Notes: generated by a model not told the origin, from the sequence alone. 64,000 nucleotides of DNA from Bradyrhizobium iriomotense (GCF_018129405.1 NZ_JAFCLP010000008.1:186001-250000); one strand, 5' to 3'. Shown: positions 27,395 to 38,644, counted from the first letter of the stretch. Translations and numbers: made by a program.

Positions 27395-27529
27395 ATGGCC
27401 AAGGGACAGCAACGCAGCAATCGCGAAGCCAAGAAACCGAAGAAGGAGAAGGCCAAGGTGATCGCGGCCGCACCGAGCCGCAAGGAGGCGGCCTGGCAGC
27501 CGGATTTCGGGCCGGCGAAGAAGAAGTAG
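27395..27529 (+). CDS. Small basic protein, 44 aa
   Basis: MAKGQQRSNREAKKPKKEKA with the end AWQPDFGPAKKK. About a third of the residues are Lys or Arg. ATG 27395 has GAGAGGAG about 10 bp upstream. Small Lys-rich proteins that begin MAKGQQRSNRE occur widely in Rhizobiales without assigned function; nucleic-acid binding is a guess from charge. Confidence 0.75.
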   Translation: MAKGQQRSNREAKKPKKEKAKVIAAAPSRKEAAWQPDFGPAKKK

Positions 27530-27613
27530 GGGCTTCTTTCGCCTCTCCCCGCTCCCGTTCGCCGAAGCTGCAGCGAAGGCTGATGCAGGTGGAGACAGGT
27601 CCTCTCCTCTCCC

Positions 27614-27759
27614 GTCGTCCTGGCCTAGTGCGCAATTGCGCACGGGAGCCACGACCCATTACCCCAGGGAGGAATTTGGCGAAGGCCGGTTGTTCGGGAT
27701 TGGCACCGATCGTGACCGATGAATCACGCGGTATGGGTCCTGGCTTTCGCCAGGACGAC
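27614..27759. repeat. Dispersed inverted-pair repeat, copy 5 of 14
   Basis: Left arm GTCGTCCTGGCCTA with the GTGCGCAATTGCGCAC tip, right arm GGGTCCTGGCTTTCGCCAGG. It fills most of the 327-bp gap between the 44-aa gene and the DUF2235 gene; the rest of the gap holds only the putative TATACT box at 27818. Confidence 0.85.
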
Positions 27760-27856
27760 GGCGGAGTCTGCGGCCCGGCTAAACGCACCCCGTCTCCACT
27801 CCGTCGCGCAATTCCGCTATACTCGCCCGGGTAGCATTTCCCGGAGGGGCAGACCT

Positions 27857-29191
27857 GTGGAGCACGCACACAACATTGAGCCGAAAAACCTCGTCATCTG
27901 CTGTGACGGGACCGGCAACGAGATTTCGGAGAACATCTCCAACGTCCTGAAGCTCTATCGCTGCCTGCGCAAGACCGACAAGACGCAGCCGCGGCAGATG
28001 GTGTTCTACGATCCCGGGGTCGGCACGGTGACGGAGCCGACGACGTGGCACCGCTGGAAGGCCAACATCAATTTGGTGCTGGGGCTTGCCACCGGCTACG
28101 GGCTCGATGACAACGTGCTGTCGGCCTATTGCTTCCTGGTCGAGCATTACGCGCCGGGCGACAAGATCTATCTGTTCGGGTTTTCGCGCGGTGCTTACAC
28201 GGTTCGCGTGCTGGCGGGGCTCATTCATAAAATCGGCCTGATCTCGCCGGAGCAGGCGAACCTCGCAGGAAGTGGCCTCGTCGCCTACAAGCAATATTCC
28301 GGCACCGGGCGCGGCAACGACGTCGAGGACCTCAAGGACATCGCGATCGACGAGAGCGGGCCGCTGCCGAAGGACGTGTTCGACCTTGCCGCCCAGTTCG
28401 CGCGGATCACCTCGACGCGCTGGCCGACCATCCACTTCATCGGCGTCTGGGACACGGTGGCGAGCGTGATCGTGCCGCGGCGCGACAATTTCTTCTTCCT
28501 GTTCAGCCTGGAGGAGCTCGCCTTCACACTGCGCAATCCGAGCGTCAAGATCTTCCGGCAGGCGATCGCGATCGACGAGCGGCGCTGCATGTTCCGCCTC
28601 AAGCAATACAAGGAGCCGCAGGACTTCTGGAGCAATCGCTACGTGCCGGACGAGAAGAAGGTGCCGCAGGACATTCTGCAGGTGTGGTTCGCCGGCGTGC
28701 ATTGCGACGTCGGCGGCGGCTATGCGGAGGCCGAGAGCGGGGAATCCAAGTATCCGCTGATCTGGATGATCGAGGAGGCCGGGAAGGCCGGGCTGAACTT
28801 CAACCCGCGCACCGTGAACCAGCTCGCCTGGGGCGTCCAGCGCAAGAACTCGCCGTTCAGATACGTGGAGCCGGCCTACACGGGGAAGACGGGCGAATTG
28901 CACAATTCGATGAATGCGGCCTGGCGCGTGCTGGAGTATTTGCCGAAGCGCGCGAAGTACAAGGAATGGCCGGAGCGGAAGGTCTATTTCGGCTTCTACA
29001 TCCCCGATTGCGAGCCGCGCGTCATCCCCGAAGGCGCGCATGTGCATGAGAGCGTGTTCAAGCGCATGGCGGTGGAGCCGGACTACCGGCCGGTGAACAT
29101 GCCGAAGGAGTACGTCACGGTGCCGATGCCGGTGCCGCCGGGGGTGGATGTGGCGGCGGGGGTTGGCGTGGATGAGGGGGTGACCGGGTGA
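27857..29191 (+). CDS. DUF2235 alpha/beta-hydrolase-like protein
   Basis: 444 aa from GTG 27857, which has CGGAGGGG at 7 bp. DUF2235 core: NLVICCDGTGNE (11-22), DPGVGT (52-57), then YLFGFSRGAYTVRVLAG with the nucleophile motif GFSRG at 108-112, TIHFIGVWDTVASV and WFAGVHCDVGGGYAE, where Asp and His complete the likely triad. DUF2235 includes type VI secretion lipase effectors (Tle1) but also housekeeping cytosolic hydrolases; no T6SS gene is near. The C-terminus is a Pro/Val/Gly-rich tail. A damaged copy of its start lies 5.1 kb upstream. Confidence 0.88.
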   Translation: MEHAHNIEPKNLVICCDGTGNEISENISNVLKLYRCLRKTDKTQPRQMVFYDPGVGTVTEPTTWHRWKANINLVLGLATGYGLDDNVLSAYCFLVEHYAPGDKIYLFGFSRGAYTVRVLAGLIHKIGLISPEQANLAGSGLVAYKQYSGTGRGNDVEDLKDIAIDESGPLPKDVFDLAAQFARITSTRWPTIHFIGVWDTVASVIVPRRDNFFFLFSLEELAFTLRNPSVKIFRQAIAIDERRCMFRLKQYKEPQDFWSNRYVPDEKKVPQDILQVWFAGVHCDVGGGYAEAESGESKYPLIWMIEEAGKAGLNFNPRTVNQLAWGVQRKNSPFRYVEPAYTGKTGELHNSMNAAWRVLEYLPKRAKYKEWPERKVYFGFYIPDCEPRVIPEGAHVHESVFKRMAVEPDYRPVNMPKEYVTVPMPVPPGVDVAAGVGVDEGVTG

Positions 29192-29221
29192 GGTGGGCAG
29201 AGTCGCGCAACACTTTCAGCC

Positions 29222-29348
29222 GTCGTCCTGGCGAAAGCCAGGACCCATACCGCGTGATCTCTCGATTGCGGTAGATCGGCGTACCGAACTGCGGATCTTC
29301 GCCAAACTCCTCCCTGGGGTAATGGGTCCTGGCGTTCGCCAGGACGAC
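29222..29348. repeat. Dispersed inverted-pair repeat, copy 6 of 14
   Basis: GTCGTCCTGGCGAAAGCCAG ... CCTGGCGTTCGCCAGGACGAC, inner ACCCATACCGCGTGAT and GGGGTAATGGGT. It takes up much of the 323-bp gap before the PilZ gene; the rest has nothing recognisable. Confidence 0.87.
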
Positions 29349-29514
29349 GGCGGAAGTTGAAGCAACGCATGCGCACCCCGTTACCGCAACTTTCCGCAGT
29401 CGCCGCCACTTTTCATTAAAATTCTCCCGCCGACCTTAGCCGGATCGCATCAACTCCTCTGCATCATCCAGCACAGAGTCCGCCGTGAGCCGCGGAGTTG
29501 GAGGAGATGTGCCA

Positions 29515-29760
29515 ATGCATCCGCGTAAATATGCCCGCGTCAAACCCGCAGGCCTGGTGTCGCGCCAGGCCAAGATCATCACCGACCCGCGCGCGCCTGT
29601 GATTCCCTGCACGCTGATCGACTATTCGCCGGGCGGCGCCTGCGTCGATCTCGGCGGCCAGGTGCAGATCCCCGACCGCTTCGAGCTCTTGCACGTCAAC
29701 ACCAAGAAGCGCTGCCGCATCGCATGGAAGCGCGGCACGCGGGTGGGCGTGGTGTTTTGA
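29515..29760 (+). CDS. PilZ-domain protein
   Basis: 81 aa from ATG 29515 with GAGGAG at 8 bp. A single PilZ domain: HPRKYARVKPAGLVS, DYSPGGACVDL and RCRIAWKRGTRVGVVF. PilZ domains bind cyclic di-GMP through RxxxR and (D/N)xSxxG. The second motif is present as DYSPGG; the first is only loosely matched (RKYAR), so binding is uncertain. A solitary gene with repeats on both sides. Confidence 0.85.
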   Translation: MHPRKYARVKPAGLVSRQAKIITDPRAPVIPCTLIDYSPGGACVDLGGQVQIPDRFELLHVNTKKRCRIAWKRGTRVGVVF

Positions 29761-29807
29761 TTTCGTCGTCGCCTGTGGTCGGCCAAAGCGCCGCCACACA
29801 CTCGATC

Positions 29808-29935
29808 GTCGTCCTGGCGAAAGCCAGGACCCATTACCCCAGGGAGGGGTTTGGCGAAGGTTGGTTGTTCGGGATTAGCACCATTCGCAATCGATAGATC
29901 ACGCGGTATGGGTCCTGGCTTTCGCCAGGACGACG
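29808..29935. repeat. Dispersed inverted-pair repeat, copy 7 of 14
   Basis: GTCGTCCTGGCGAAAGCCAG on the left and CTGGCTTTCGCCAGGACGAC on the right, inner ACCCATTACCCCAGGGAGG and AGATCACGCGGTATGGGT. It lies between the convergent PilZ and membrane-protein genes. Confidence 0.88.
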
Positions 29936-29977
29936 GCGGAATGCTGGGCGCGCTCTACCTGCCCCTCACCTTCCCCC

Positions 29978-30385
29978 CTACTTCCGCATCCTTGCTTTCG
30001 CCCCCGCGACGATCTGCATGGCGACGCCGGCGGTCCAGCCGAGCAGGACGAGCCAGGTCCAGGCCATGTGCGGATCGAGGCGGAGCACGATGACGGCGAC
30101 GGAGGCGAGCGCGGTGAGCGTGGCGCAGAGCGTGCCGGCGGAGCTCAGAAATTCGGCGGCGTCGATGGCGCTGTGCGCGTCGTCGAACGGCATCTGCGGC
30201 GTGTCGATGCCGAGATAGAAGCCGACCGCGCCGAGCAGCATCATCAGCAGCAGGAACCCCTGCGTGGTCAGCGGCGCGATCGCCGATCCGACATAGGCGC
30301 CGACGAACAGCCCACACGCGGCCCCCGCCATCGCGAGGCCCACGCGTTCGAACACGTGGGCAGTCTTGCGAACACCAAACCGCAT
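29978..30385 (-). CDS. Conserved hypothetical membrane protein
   Basis: 135 aa with four predicted membrane helices (about 15-35, 42-60, 78-98, 106-128). No charged catalytic pattern is seen; the loop TPQMPFDDAHSAIDAAEFLSS between helices 2 and 3 is probably cytosolic. Family unknown. ATG at 30385. Repeats lie on both sides and no operon partner is present. Confidence 0.7.
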   Translation of the reverse strand: MRFGVRKTAHVFERVGLAMAGAACGLFVGAYVGSAIAPLTTQGFLLLMMLLGAVGFYLGIDTPQMPFDDAHSAIDAAEFLSSAGTLCATLTALASVAVIVLRLDPHMAWTWLVLLGWTAGVAMQIVAGAKARMRK

Positions 30386-30515
30386 GGCCGGCCTCCGTGA
30401 GGCGTTGAGTGCGGAGAGGTTAGGCCAGTTTCGGGGGAGGTGAAAGCTTGGGGGAGTTACGGATGCGTGAGGGGTAACTCTTACGGGGGTGCGAGCGAGC
30501 GCAGCACACTCAACC

Positions 30516-30663
30516 GTCGTCCTGGCGAAAGCCAGGACCCATTACCACAGGGAGCAGTTTGGCGAAGATTCGAAGTTTAAGAAGGTGACAACAACGACCG
30601 CGCGCCATCGAGAGATCACGCGGTATGGGTCCCGGATCTGCGCTTGCGCTTGTCCGGGACGAC
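30516..30663. repeat. Dispersed inverted-pair repeat, copy 8 of 14
   Basis: Mixed arms: left CTGGCGAAAGCCAG type, right CCCGGATCTGCG...CTTGTCCGGGACGAC type, showing that the two arms vary independently. It occupies nearly half of the 324-bp gap; the remainder shows no signal. Confidence 0.83.
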
Positions 30664-30709
30664 GGCGGAGATTGTAGCGCCGCTATCGCGCCTCACACTC
30701 ACGCCCCCC

Positions 30710-31822
<1,113 letters not shown>

Positions 31823-31973
31823 GCGGGGAGTTCCGAAAGATGGGGGATGAAAGCGATTGCATGAAGTTTAGTGGCGGAAACGCGAATTGCCAGTTGCGCA
31901 GGCGGCATAGCGGCTCGCGCCGCCATGCATTGCGCGCGTCATATGATCGCGGGTGGTTGTCCCACCCTCTATC

Positions 31974-32118
31974 GTCGTCCTGGCGAAAGCCAGGACCCAT
32001 AACCCCAGGGAGGAGTTTGACGAAGACTCGTCGTTGGTACTCCGACCTGCCGCACCCGATAGATCACGCGGTATGGGTCCTGGCTCCCGTGCGCAATTGC
32101 GCACTAGGCCAGGACGAC
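31974..32118. repeat. Dispersed inverted-pair repeat, copy 9 of 14
   Basis: Left GTCGTCCTGGCGAAAGCCAG, right arm with the GTGCGCAATTGCGCAC tip before AGGCCAGGACGAC. It lies in the 316-bp gap between the reductase and the esterase-like gene; the rest has no recognised feature. Confidence 0.86.
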
Positions 32119-32138
32119 GGCGGAGGGATAGCGCGCCC

Positions 32139-33209
32139 CTACTCCACCAGCGTGAACTGCAGCAGCAGGGTGCGCTGGAGCATCGAAAAATTGTCGTCCG
32201 ACACCAGCGTCAGCACGGTCTCGCCCTCGGCGGTGACGTGGGCGTCGATGCCTTCCATGTTGTCGATCTCCTGGCCGAGATCGGCCTTGAACAGCGCGGG
32301 GCCGTCGACCACCGCGCCCGGCGCGATGGATTTCAGGGCGATCGAGCGGATGCGGATGTCGACGCCGGTGAACCAGGAGAATTTGCGTTCGAGGATCAGG
32401 AGCTCGCCGGACGGCAACAGCACCGCATCGCTGATGTCGAATTTCTCGGTACGGCGCACGCTGAACTGGCCGGGCGTCGGACCGCCGATCAGGAACGCGA
32501 CCAGATTGCCGGCGGCATCCAGCCCGTGCTCGGAGAACGCGATCAGGCTGCCGGCGAGAGGCTGCCCCTTCGGGACCAGGACCAGCGCCTCCAGGCCCTT
32601 GTTGTGCGGCAGCTTGCGCACGCTAGGGGGCACCGGGATCGGCTCGCCGCGGGCACGGATGCCGCCTTTGGCGAAATCATAGCGCAGGATCTGATTGACG
32701 CGCTCGAGCCCGACATAGACCACATTGCCGTCGCGCGTCAGCGATTCCGAATCCCACCACATGCGCTTTTCGGTGATCGGCCGCCCCTCCGCGCCCAGCA
32801 GCGGCGCGGCCTCGACATCGTCGAGCCCGGTCATGTTGCGGCCGGAATAACGGATGCGGCCGGTGAACCAGCCGCCCTGGTCGGAGATCGCGAGGAAGCG
32901 TTCGCCCTTGGCGTCGAGCCGGATGCCGGACAGGCCGCCGAAGCCGCGAAAGGGCGAGGTCAGCACCAGGCCGCTGCGATATTCCAGCGAGCCGAAGCGC
33001 GTGCGCGAGCGGTCGCGCGGCTCGAAGTTGGGAATAGTGCGCGCGTTGACTTCGAGGCTGACGGGATCAGTGACGGCGTGCTCGACCTGGAGCGGGCGCG
33101 GTGGCGGCTCGGTCGTGGCTTGCGCCTGCGCGAGGCGCGAGAGCGCGAAAGTGGAGAATCCCGCCGCCGCGTGGCCAAGAAAGCGGCGGCGGGATGATTG
33201 GGTGCTCAC
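32139..33209 (-). CDS. Esterase-like/phytase-like beta-propeller protein, Tat-exported
   Basis: 356 aa. A twin-arginine signal, [20 protein letters not shown], is followed by AQA. The body carries [59 protein letters not shown] and [11 protein letters not shown], which fit the esterase-like activity of phytase family, a periplasmic propeller fold. The substrate is unknown. It starts at GTG 33209, overlapping the cobT stop (GTGA), so it is translated with cobT although no link to cobalamin is known. Confidence 0.82.
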   Translation of the reverse strand: MSTQSSRRRFLGHAAAGFSTFALSRLAQAQATTEPPPRPLQVEHAVTDPVSLEVNARTIPNFEPRDRSRTRFGSLEYRSGLVLTSPFRGFGGLSGIRLDAKGERFLAISDQGGWFTGRIRYSGRNMTGLDDVEAAPLLGAEGRPITEKRMWWDSESLTRDGNVVYVGLERVNQILRYDFAKGGIRARGEPIPVPPSVRKLPHNKGLEALVLVPKGQPLAGSLIAFSEHGLDAAGNLVAFLIGGPTPGQFSVRRTEKFDISDAVLLPSGELLILERKFSWFTGVDIRIRSIALKSIAPGAVVDGPALFKADLGQEIDNMEGIDAHVTAEGETVLTLVSDDNFSMLQRTLLLQFTLVE

Positions 33210-35107
33210 GAATGCAATTTGCGTCGCGGGCGACCGGCCGGCTGGGTTGGTGCGGTGTTGGTCTCGCTGAACAGCTCGGCGAGCTTCTCGGTGATGGCGC
33301 CGCCGAGTTCTTCCGCGTCGACGATCGTCACCGCGCGGCGATAATAGCGCGTGACGTCATGGCCGATGCCGATCGCGATCAGCTCGACCGGCGAGCGGGT
33401 CTCGATCTCCTCGATGATGTGGCGCAGGTGCCGCTCGAGATAATTGCCGGGATTGACCGACAGCGTGGAATCGTCGACCGGCGCGCCGTCCGAGATCATC
33501 ATCAGGATCTTGCGCTGCTCGGGCCGGCCGAGCAGGCGCTTGTGCGCCCAGTCCAGCGCCTCGCCGTCGATGTTCTCCTTCAGCAGACCCTCGCGCATCA
33601 TGAGGCCGAGATTCTTGCGCGCACGACGCCAGGGGGCGTCGGCGGACTTGTAGATGATGTGGCGGAGATCGTTGAGACGGCCGGGATTGGCCGGCTTGCC
33701 GGCAGCAAGCCAGGCCTCGCGCGATTGACCGCCCTTCCAGGCGCGCGTGGTGAAGCCCAGAATCTCGACCTTGACGCCGCAACGCTCCAGCGTGCGGGCG
33801 AGGATGTCGGCGCAGGTGGCGGCGACCGTGATCGGCCGTCCGCGCATCGAGCCGGAATTGTCGAGCAGCAGCGTCACCACGGTGTCGCGGAACGTCGCTT
33901 CCTTCTCGTGCATGAAGGACAGCGGATGATAGGGATCGGTGACGACGCGCGACAGGCGCGCGGGGTCCAAAATGCCCTCTTCGAGGTCGAACTCCCAGGC
34001 GCGGTTCTGCTGCGCCATCAGACGGCGCTGCAGCCGGTTGGCGAGGCGGGCGACGATGCCCTGCAGATGCGCGAGCTGCTTGTCGAGATAGGCGCGCAGC
34101 CGCTCCAGCTCGTCATGGTCGCAGAGGTCCTCGGCGGCGATGACCTCGTCGAACTTGGGCGCGAAGGCGTGATATTCCGGCCCGCGCGGCTCGTTCCTGC
34201 CGTGCGCGTTCGGACGCGTCGCCTCGCCCGGCGTCTCGTCGTCGCCGAGCTCGCCGTCGTCGAAGGTGTCGGAGGTCGAGGCCTGCGCGCTTTCCATCGC
34301 GCTCTCGCTCATCTCTTCCGAGGTCGCCTGCGCCTGGTCGGCGCTCATCTCCTGCGCGGCATCGGAATCGGGCGAGCCTTCGGCGCCGGACTGGTCGTTG
34401 TCGCCGTCCTGGTTCTCGTCGTTGTCCTCATTGTCCTCGCTGTCGGCGTTGCGCTCGTCGCCGAGCTCGAGCGCCGACAACAGATCGTGCACGGCGTCGC
34501 CGAACCTGGCCTGGTCCTCGACCACGCCGTCGAGCCGGTCGAGCCGCCTGCCGATCTTGTCTTCGAGAATGGGACGCCAAAGATCGACCATCTTCTTTGC
34601 CGCCGTCGGCGGCGCCATGCCGGTCAGGCGCTCGCGCACCAGCATCGCCAGCGCGTCCGCCAGCGGCGCATCGGCTCGGTCAGTGATCTCGTCGAACTTG
34701 CCGCGGTGGAAATGGTCGTCGAGCATCGCGGTGAGATTCTTCGCAACGCCCGCCATGCGGCGCGCGCCGATCGCCTCGACGCGAGCCTGCTCCACCGCCT
34801 CGAACACGCCGCGCGCCTGCGGATTGCCGGGCATCAGCTTGCGGTGAACCTTGGGATCGTGACAGGCGATCTTGAGCGCGATGGAATCGGCGTGGCCGCG
34901 CACGATGGCGGCGTCGCGCTTGGTCATCTTGCGCGCCGGCTCGGGCAGCCGCGCCTTGCCCGGCGCAAGGCCCGGGCGCTCGGCGGCGAAGGAGACGTCG
35001 AGCTCGGGCGACTTGGCGATCGCCTTCAGGCAGGACGCGACCGAGCGCTTGAACGGCTCGGTCGGCGCTTCCTTGCTGCTGCGGAATTTGGAGTTCGACG
35101 TCGTCAT
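33206..35107 (-). CDS. cobT: Aerobic cobaltochelatase subunit CobT
   Basis: 633 aa. With CobS and CobN it inserts Co2+ into hydrogenobyrinate a,c-diamide in aerobic B12 synthesis, using ATP. The N-terminal part ([23 protein letters not shown]) and the long acidic middle (about residues 215-290, rich in Asp/Glu/Asn) are typical, and the C-terminal VWA domain has the metal-site motif DNSGSM. I use ATG 35107 ([14 protein letters not shown]); the frame runs 23 codons further into a repeat that is not coding. cobS lies upstream on the same strand, 206 bp away. Confidence 0.96.
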   Translation of the reverse strand: MTTSNSKFRSSKEAPTEPFKRSVASCLKAIAKSPELDVSFAAERPGLAPGKARLPEPARKMTKRDAAIVRGHADSIALKIACHDPKVHRKLMPGNPQARGVFEAVEQARVEAIGARRMAGVAKNLTAMLDDHFHRGKFDEITDRADAPLADALAMLVRERLTGMAPPTAAKKMVDLWRPILEDKIGRRLDRLDGVVEDQARFGDAVHDLLSALELGDERNADSEDNEDNDENQDGDNDQSGAEGSPDSDAAQEMSADQAQATSEEMSESAMESAQASTSDTFDDGELGDDETPGEATRPNAHGRNEPRGPEYHAFAPKFDEVIAAEDLCDHDELERLRAYLDKQLAHLQGIVARLANRLQRRLMAQQNRAWEFDLEEGILDPARLSRVVTDPYHPLSFMHEKEATFRDTVVTLLLDNSGSMRGRPITVAATCADILARTLERCGVKVEILGFTTRAWKGGQSREAWLAAGKPANPGRLNDLRHIIYKSADAPWRRARKNLGLMMREGLLKENIDGEALDWAHKRLLGRPEQRKILMMISDGAPVDDSTLSVNPGNYLERHLRHIIEEIETRSPVELIAIGIGHDVTRYYRRAVTIVDAEELGGAITEKLAELFSETNTAPTQPAGRPRRKLHS

Positions 35108-35119
35108 TTCGATCTCACC

Positions 35120-35304
35120 GTCGTCCTGGCCTAGTTGCGCAATTGCGCACGAGGGGCCAGGACCCATAACCACCATACGCAGTTATTGAGCACACCGACG
35201 GCCCCGATCTTCGCAACAACCACGTCCTGTGGTTATGGGTCCCGGATCTGCGCTCCCTCCACACGGCGCTTCGCACCGTCAGGAGTCCGCTTGTCCGGGA
35301 CGAC
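35120..35304. repeat. Dispersed inverted-pair repeat, copy 10 of 14, between cobS and cobT
   Basis: Left arm with a TTGCGCAATTGCGCAC tip (one base off the perfect palindrome), right arm of the GGATCTGCGCTCC...TTGTCCGGGACGAC type. The insertion splits the usual cobS-cobT pair without breaking either gene. Confidence 0.83.
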
Positions 35305-35313
35305 ATTCGAACC

Positions 35314-36312
35314 TCAGCTGAGCGCCACGTTGACCGCCGATTCCGGCAGCTCCGCGTTGAAGCAGCGCTGGTAGAACTCGGCGACCAGGGGACGCTCGAG
35401 TTCGTCGCACTTGTTGAGGAAGGTGACGCGGAAGGCGAAGCCGATATCGCCGAAGATGTCGGAGTTTTCCGCCCAGGTGATCACCGTGCGCGGGCTCATC
35501 ACCGTCGACAGATCGCCGTTGGCGAAGGCGTTACGGGTGAGATCGGCAAGGCGGACCATCTTGTTGACGATGTCGCGGCCTTCCTGGGTGCGATAGTGCT
35601 TGGCCTTGGCCAGCACGATCTCGACTTCCTCGTCATGGCTGAGATAGTTCAGCGTGGTGACGATCGACCAGCGGTCCATCTGGCCCTGGTTGATCTGCTG
35701 GGTGCCGTGATAGAGGCCGGAGGTGTCGCCAAGGCCGACGGTGTTGGCGGTCGCAAACAGGCGGAACGCCGGGTGCGGCTTGATCACCTTGTTCTGGTCC
35801 AGCAGCGTCAGGCGTCCGGAGACTTCCAGCACGCGCTGGATCACGAACATCACGTCCGGGCGGCCGGCGTCGTATTCGTCGAACACCAGCGCGACGTTGT
35901 TCTGCAGCGCCCAGGGCAAAATGCCGTCGCGGAATTCGGTGACCTGCTTGCCGTCGCGGACCACGATGGAGTCCTTGCCGACGAGATCGATACGGCTGAT
36001 GTGGCTGTCGAGGTTGACGCGCACGCAGGGCCAGTTCAGGCGGGCCGCGACCTGCTCGATATGGGTGGATTTACCGGTGCCGTGATAGCCGGTCACCATC
36101 ACGCGGCGGTTGCGGGCAAAGCCGGCGAGAATGGCGAGCGTGGTGGCGCGGTCGAAGCGATAATCGGAATCGACTTCGGGCACGTGAGGATCGACTTCGG
36201 AATAGGCCGGCACTTCGAGATCGCTGTCGATCCCGAACACCTGGCGGACCGACACCTTCATGTCGGGCAGACCGGAAACTTCCTCAACTTTGGACAGGGC
36301 GGCGGTCGTCAT
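35314..36312 (-). CDS. cobS: Aerobic cobaltochelatase subunit CobS
   Basis: A 332-aa AAA+ ATPase of the MoxR/magnesium-chelatase type that powers cobalt insertion together with CobT and CobN. Walker [10 protein letters not shown] at 75-83, Walker [11 protein letters not shown], and the sensor FATANTVG are intact. ATG 36312 has GGAGG at 4 bp; the preceding TTG is not needed. Length is that of rhizobial CobS (about 330 aa). CobN is not in the window. Confidence 0.97.
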   Translation of the reverse strand: MTTAALSKVEEVSGLPDMKVSVRQVFGIDSDLEVPAYSEVDPHVPEVDSDYRFDRATTLAILAGFARNRRVMVTGYHGTGKSTHIEQVAARLNWPCVRVNLDSHISRIDLVGKDSIVVRDGKQVTEFRDGILPWALQNNVALVFDEYDAGRPDVMFVIQRVLEVSGRLTLLDQNKVIKPHPAFRLFATANTVGLGDTSGLYHGTQQINQGQMDRWSIVTTLNYLSHDEEVEIVLAKAKHYRTQEGRDIVNKMVRLADLTRNAFANGDLSTVMSPRTVITWAENSDIFGDIGFAFRVTFLNKCDELERPLVAEFYQRCFNAELPESAVNVALS

Positions 36313-36606
36313 CAATCCTCCGAGGCCCCGGGCGATCCCGAGACCAGTTATTGCACGTTGGCTGCGGCTGGGTGCGGCTGCGAACCTATCAGAGACAACG
36401 TGCCGGCAGAAGCCCGCCCCTCAATCAAAGTTCCGTTGTCTTTTCATTTAGATAGGTGAGGAACGCAGTTTTTGGAGGGCTGCCTTGCGAATCGCGCTCG
36501 AATTTCGGGCGGTAACGGGGGCTGCCCACGCAAATGGCACTTTCGCCGCCTCTGCTTACTTATGTAGGGTCCGAACCGAAAAGTCCCAGCCCGCCACAGA
36601 GACGAC

Positions 36607-37266
36607 GTGACTTCCTTTCTTGATCCCCTCATCGCCTTCGTCTCGGCCCATGCGTGGCTGGCCTATCTGACCCTGTTCCTGGCAGCCCTGCTGGAAGCCG
36701 TGCCGGTGGTGGGATCGGTCATCCCCGGCTCGACCATTATCCTGGCGCTGAGCGCCCTGATTCCAGGCGGCGAGCTGAAATTGCCATGGGTGCTGGTGGC
36801 CGCTGCGCTCGGCGCCGTGCTCGGTGACGGCTCGGCCTACTGGATCGGCCACAGGCGGCAGCGCGAAATCCTCAGCACCTGGCCGCTGACCAACTATCCT
36901 CGCGTGGTCGAGGAGAGCGAGAGCTTCTTCCACCGCTTCGGCACCTGGGCCGTGTTCTTCGCCCGCTTCGTGCCGCCGATCCGCGCCTTCGTGCCCGTGA
37001 CCGCCGGCGCGCTGGGGATGGCCCCCGCAAGATTCTATGCGGTGAACATCCCGGCGATCCTGGTCTGGGCCCCCGCCCATGTGCTGCCGGGCGTGCTGGC
37101 GGTGACGGCGCTGCACGAATATGCCGGGCTGCACCACCATGGGCACGTTGGCAAGCATATCTGGATTTTGACGGTGGTCGGGGTTGCGGTCGTGATGGGC
37201 ATAGCGGTGTGGATCTATCGCCGGCGGAATGGCGGCGCTGTCGCCGAGGCAAAGCCGCGGGGCTAG
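36607..37266 (+). CDS. DedA-family membrane protein
   Basis: 219 aa, GTG start at 36607. DedA/SNARE-associated family: LEAVPVVGSVIPGSTIILALSALI (re-entrant loop region), GDGSAYWIGHRRQR and FFARFVPPIRAFVPVTAGALGMAPARFYAVN, with membrane-spanning ends. Relatives act in undecaprenyl-phosphate or phospholipid recycling and support membrane potential. The conserved ARFxPxxR pattern is present. The AT-richer leader at 36440-36606 probably holds divergent promoters for this gene and cobS. Confidence 0.9.
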   Translation: MTSFLDPLIAFVSAHAWLAYLTLFLAALLEAVPVVGSVIPGSTIILALSALIPGGELKLPWVLVAAALGAVLGDGSAYWIGHRRQREILSTWPLTNYPRVVEESESFFHRFGTWAVFFARFVPPIRAFVPVTAGALGMAPARFYAVNIPAILVWAPAHVLPGVLAVTALHEYAGLHHHGHVGKHIWILTVVGVAVVMGIAVWIYRRRNGGAVAEAKPRG

Positions 37267-37279
37267 AGCCTCTCCTCGA

Positions 37280-37406
37280 GTCGTCCTGGCGAAAGCCAGG
37301 ACCCATTACCCCAAGCAGTGGTTTGGCGAAGATTCGTCACTCGGTACTCCCACCGTCCGCGACCGATAGACCTCGCGGTATGGGTCCTGGCTTTCGCCAG
37401 GACGAC
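37280..37406. repeat. Dispersed inverted-pair repeat, copy 11 of 14
   Basis: GTCGTCCTGGCGAAAGCCAG and its close inverse, inner ACCCATTACC and ACCTCGCGGTATGGGT. It lies between the convergent DedA and citrate synthase genes. Confidence 0.87.
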
Positions 37407-37422
37407 GGCGGAGAGAGCAGCG

Positions 37423-38643
37423 CTAACTAGCCGTCCCCACCCTTCTCCCCGGCGCCGGCCCCACATACCTTGCCCTTGGCCGGATCAGCTTGCCGAACTG
37501 CAATTGCTCGCTGGCGTGCGCAATCCAGCCGACGCTGCGGGCCATCGCGAACAAAGCGAGCTCGCTGCCGGCAGGCAGGCGCAGGGCGTGCACCAGCACG
37601 GCGAGCGCGTAGTCGATGTTGACGAGTTCGCCGGTCGCCTCGACGATCCGCTCCGGCACTTCCTTGGTGAATTTGCGCGGCGCGCCGGCGCGCGACAAGG
37701 CATTCAACAGCGATTGCGCGCGGGGATCGCCGCGCTTGTAGACACCGTGGCCGAAGCCGGCAAAGCGCTCGCCGAGCGCGACGCGCTCGCGCACCACGGG
37801 TTCGACGTCGCGATCGATCAGCGTCTTGACGAGCTGCGAGGCGAGCACGCCGGCGCCGCCATGCTTCGGCCCCTTCAGCGCGGCGAGGCCGGCGATGACC
37901 GAGTCATAAAGGTTGAGGCCGGTCGAGGCCGCGCAGCGCGCGGTGAAGGTCGAGGCGTTCAATTCATGGTCCGCGAGCAGAACGAGGGCGCGGCGGATCA
38001 GATCGGGCGCATGCTTGTTATCGGGCGCCCAGGCGCGCGCGACCTGCTGATGCAACGGCTCGGCGGACGGCTCGGCATTGAGCATGGTCGCGACCAGCAG
38101 GCGGACGATGCGCGCGCCGACCATGGCGCGACCCTCGGGAGCGCGGGTGAAGGCGCGGGGATCGGCGCTGGTGGCGAGCGCCAGCACGGCGATGGCGCGG
38201 TCGATCGGCGCGGCGCGGCGCGCGGCTTCCGCAATGGCGCGCATCTCCGCGGAAATCTCCGGCTGATTGCCGGGCGCGAAAGGATCGACGCCGGAAACGT
38301 CCCAGAGCAGCGTCGCGGTGTGCTCCAGCGTGTCGTTCTCGGCGAGATCGACGCAATTGACGCCGCGATAGATCGCACCGTCCTCGGTGATGGTCGAGAT
38401 CTCGGTGTCCATCACCGGCAGATCGGCGTCGAAGCTGCGTAAGCCCCGCGGCTCCGGCGACGGCACCCGGCGCTCCTTGAGGGCGCGGACGTCCTCGGCG
38501 CGGTAGCGGTTCTTGCGCGAGTCCGGCGTCGGCTCGGAGCGGATCAGGCCGCGGCTGACATAGGCGTACAGGGTGGCCGGCGAGATCGCGAGCTCGGCGG
38601 CGGCTTCCCGGGCGGAGAGGTAGAGGCCCTCGGAATTTTTCAT
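37423..38643 (-). CDS. Citrate synthase-family protein with N-terminal DNA-binding (MerR-like) domain
   Basis: 406 aa. Residues 6-60 (YLSAREAAAELAISPATLYAYVSRGLIRSE ... NRYRAEDVRALKERR) form a MerR/excisionase-type winged helix. The rest is a citrate synthase fold with GPKHGGAG (His), GFGHGVYKRGDPRA (His and Arg) and NIDYALAVLV (catalytic Asp344). It could be an enzyme, a regulator, or both. The start codon abuts palindromes in the 83-bp gap shared with the second synthase gene, suggesting self-control. Function beyond family is inference; such fusions are known in alphaproteobacteria but little studied. Confidence 0.88.
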   Translation of the reverse strand: MKNSEGLYLSAREAAAELAISPATLYAYVSRGLIRSEPTPDSRKNRYRAEDVRALKERRVPSPEPRGLRSFDADLPVMDTEISTITEDGAIYRGVNCVDLAENDTLEHTATLLWDVSGVDPFAPGNQPEISAEMRAIAEAARRAAPIDRAIAVLALATSADPRAFTRAPEGRAMVGARIVRLLVATMLNAEPSAEPLHQQVARAWAPDNKHAPDLIRRALVLLADHELNASTFTARCAASTGLNLYDSVIAGLAALKGPKHGGAGVLASQLVKTLIDRDVEPVVRERVALGERFAGFGHGVYKRGDPRAQSLLNALSRAGAPRKFTKEVPERIVEATGELVNIDYALAVLVHALRLPAGSELALFAMARSVGWIAHASEQLQFGKLIRPRARYVGPAPGRRVGTAS

Positions 38644-38644
38644 A

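Noticed and set aside
27779-29047. A 422-codon minus-strand frame opposite the DUF2235 gene
   Set aside because: The plus-strand protein has an intact hydrolase motif and Shine-Dalgarno; the opposite frame has neither.
27857-29191. Type VI secretion lipase effector
   Set aside because: DUF2235 occurs in Tle1 effectors, but no vgrG, PAAR or immunity gene is near, so a secreted effector role is not supported.
33101-35134. A 677-codon plus-strand frame opposite cobT
   Set aside because: It mirrors a well-identified gene, has a random Arg/Ala/Leu-rich composition and no family features.
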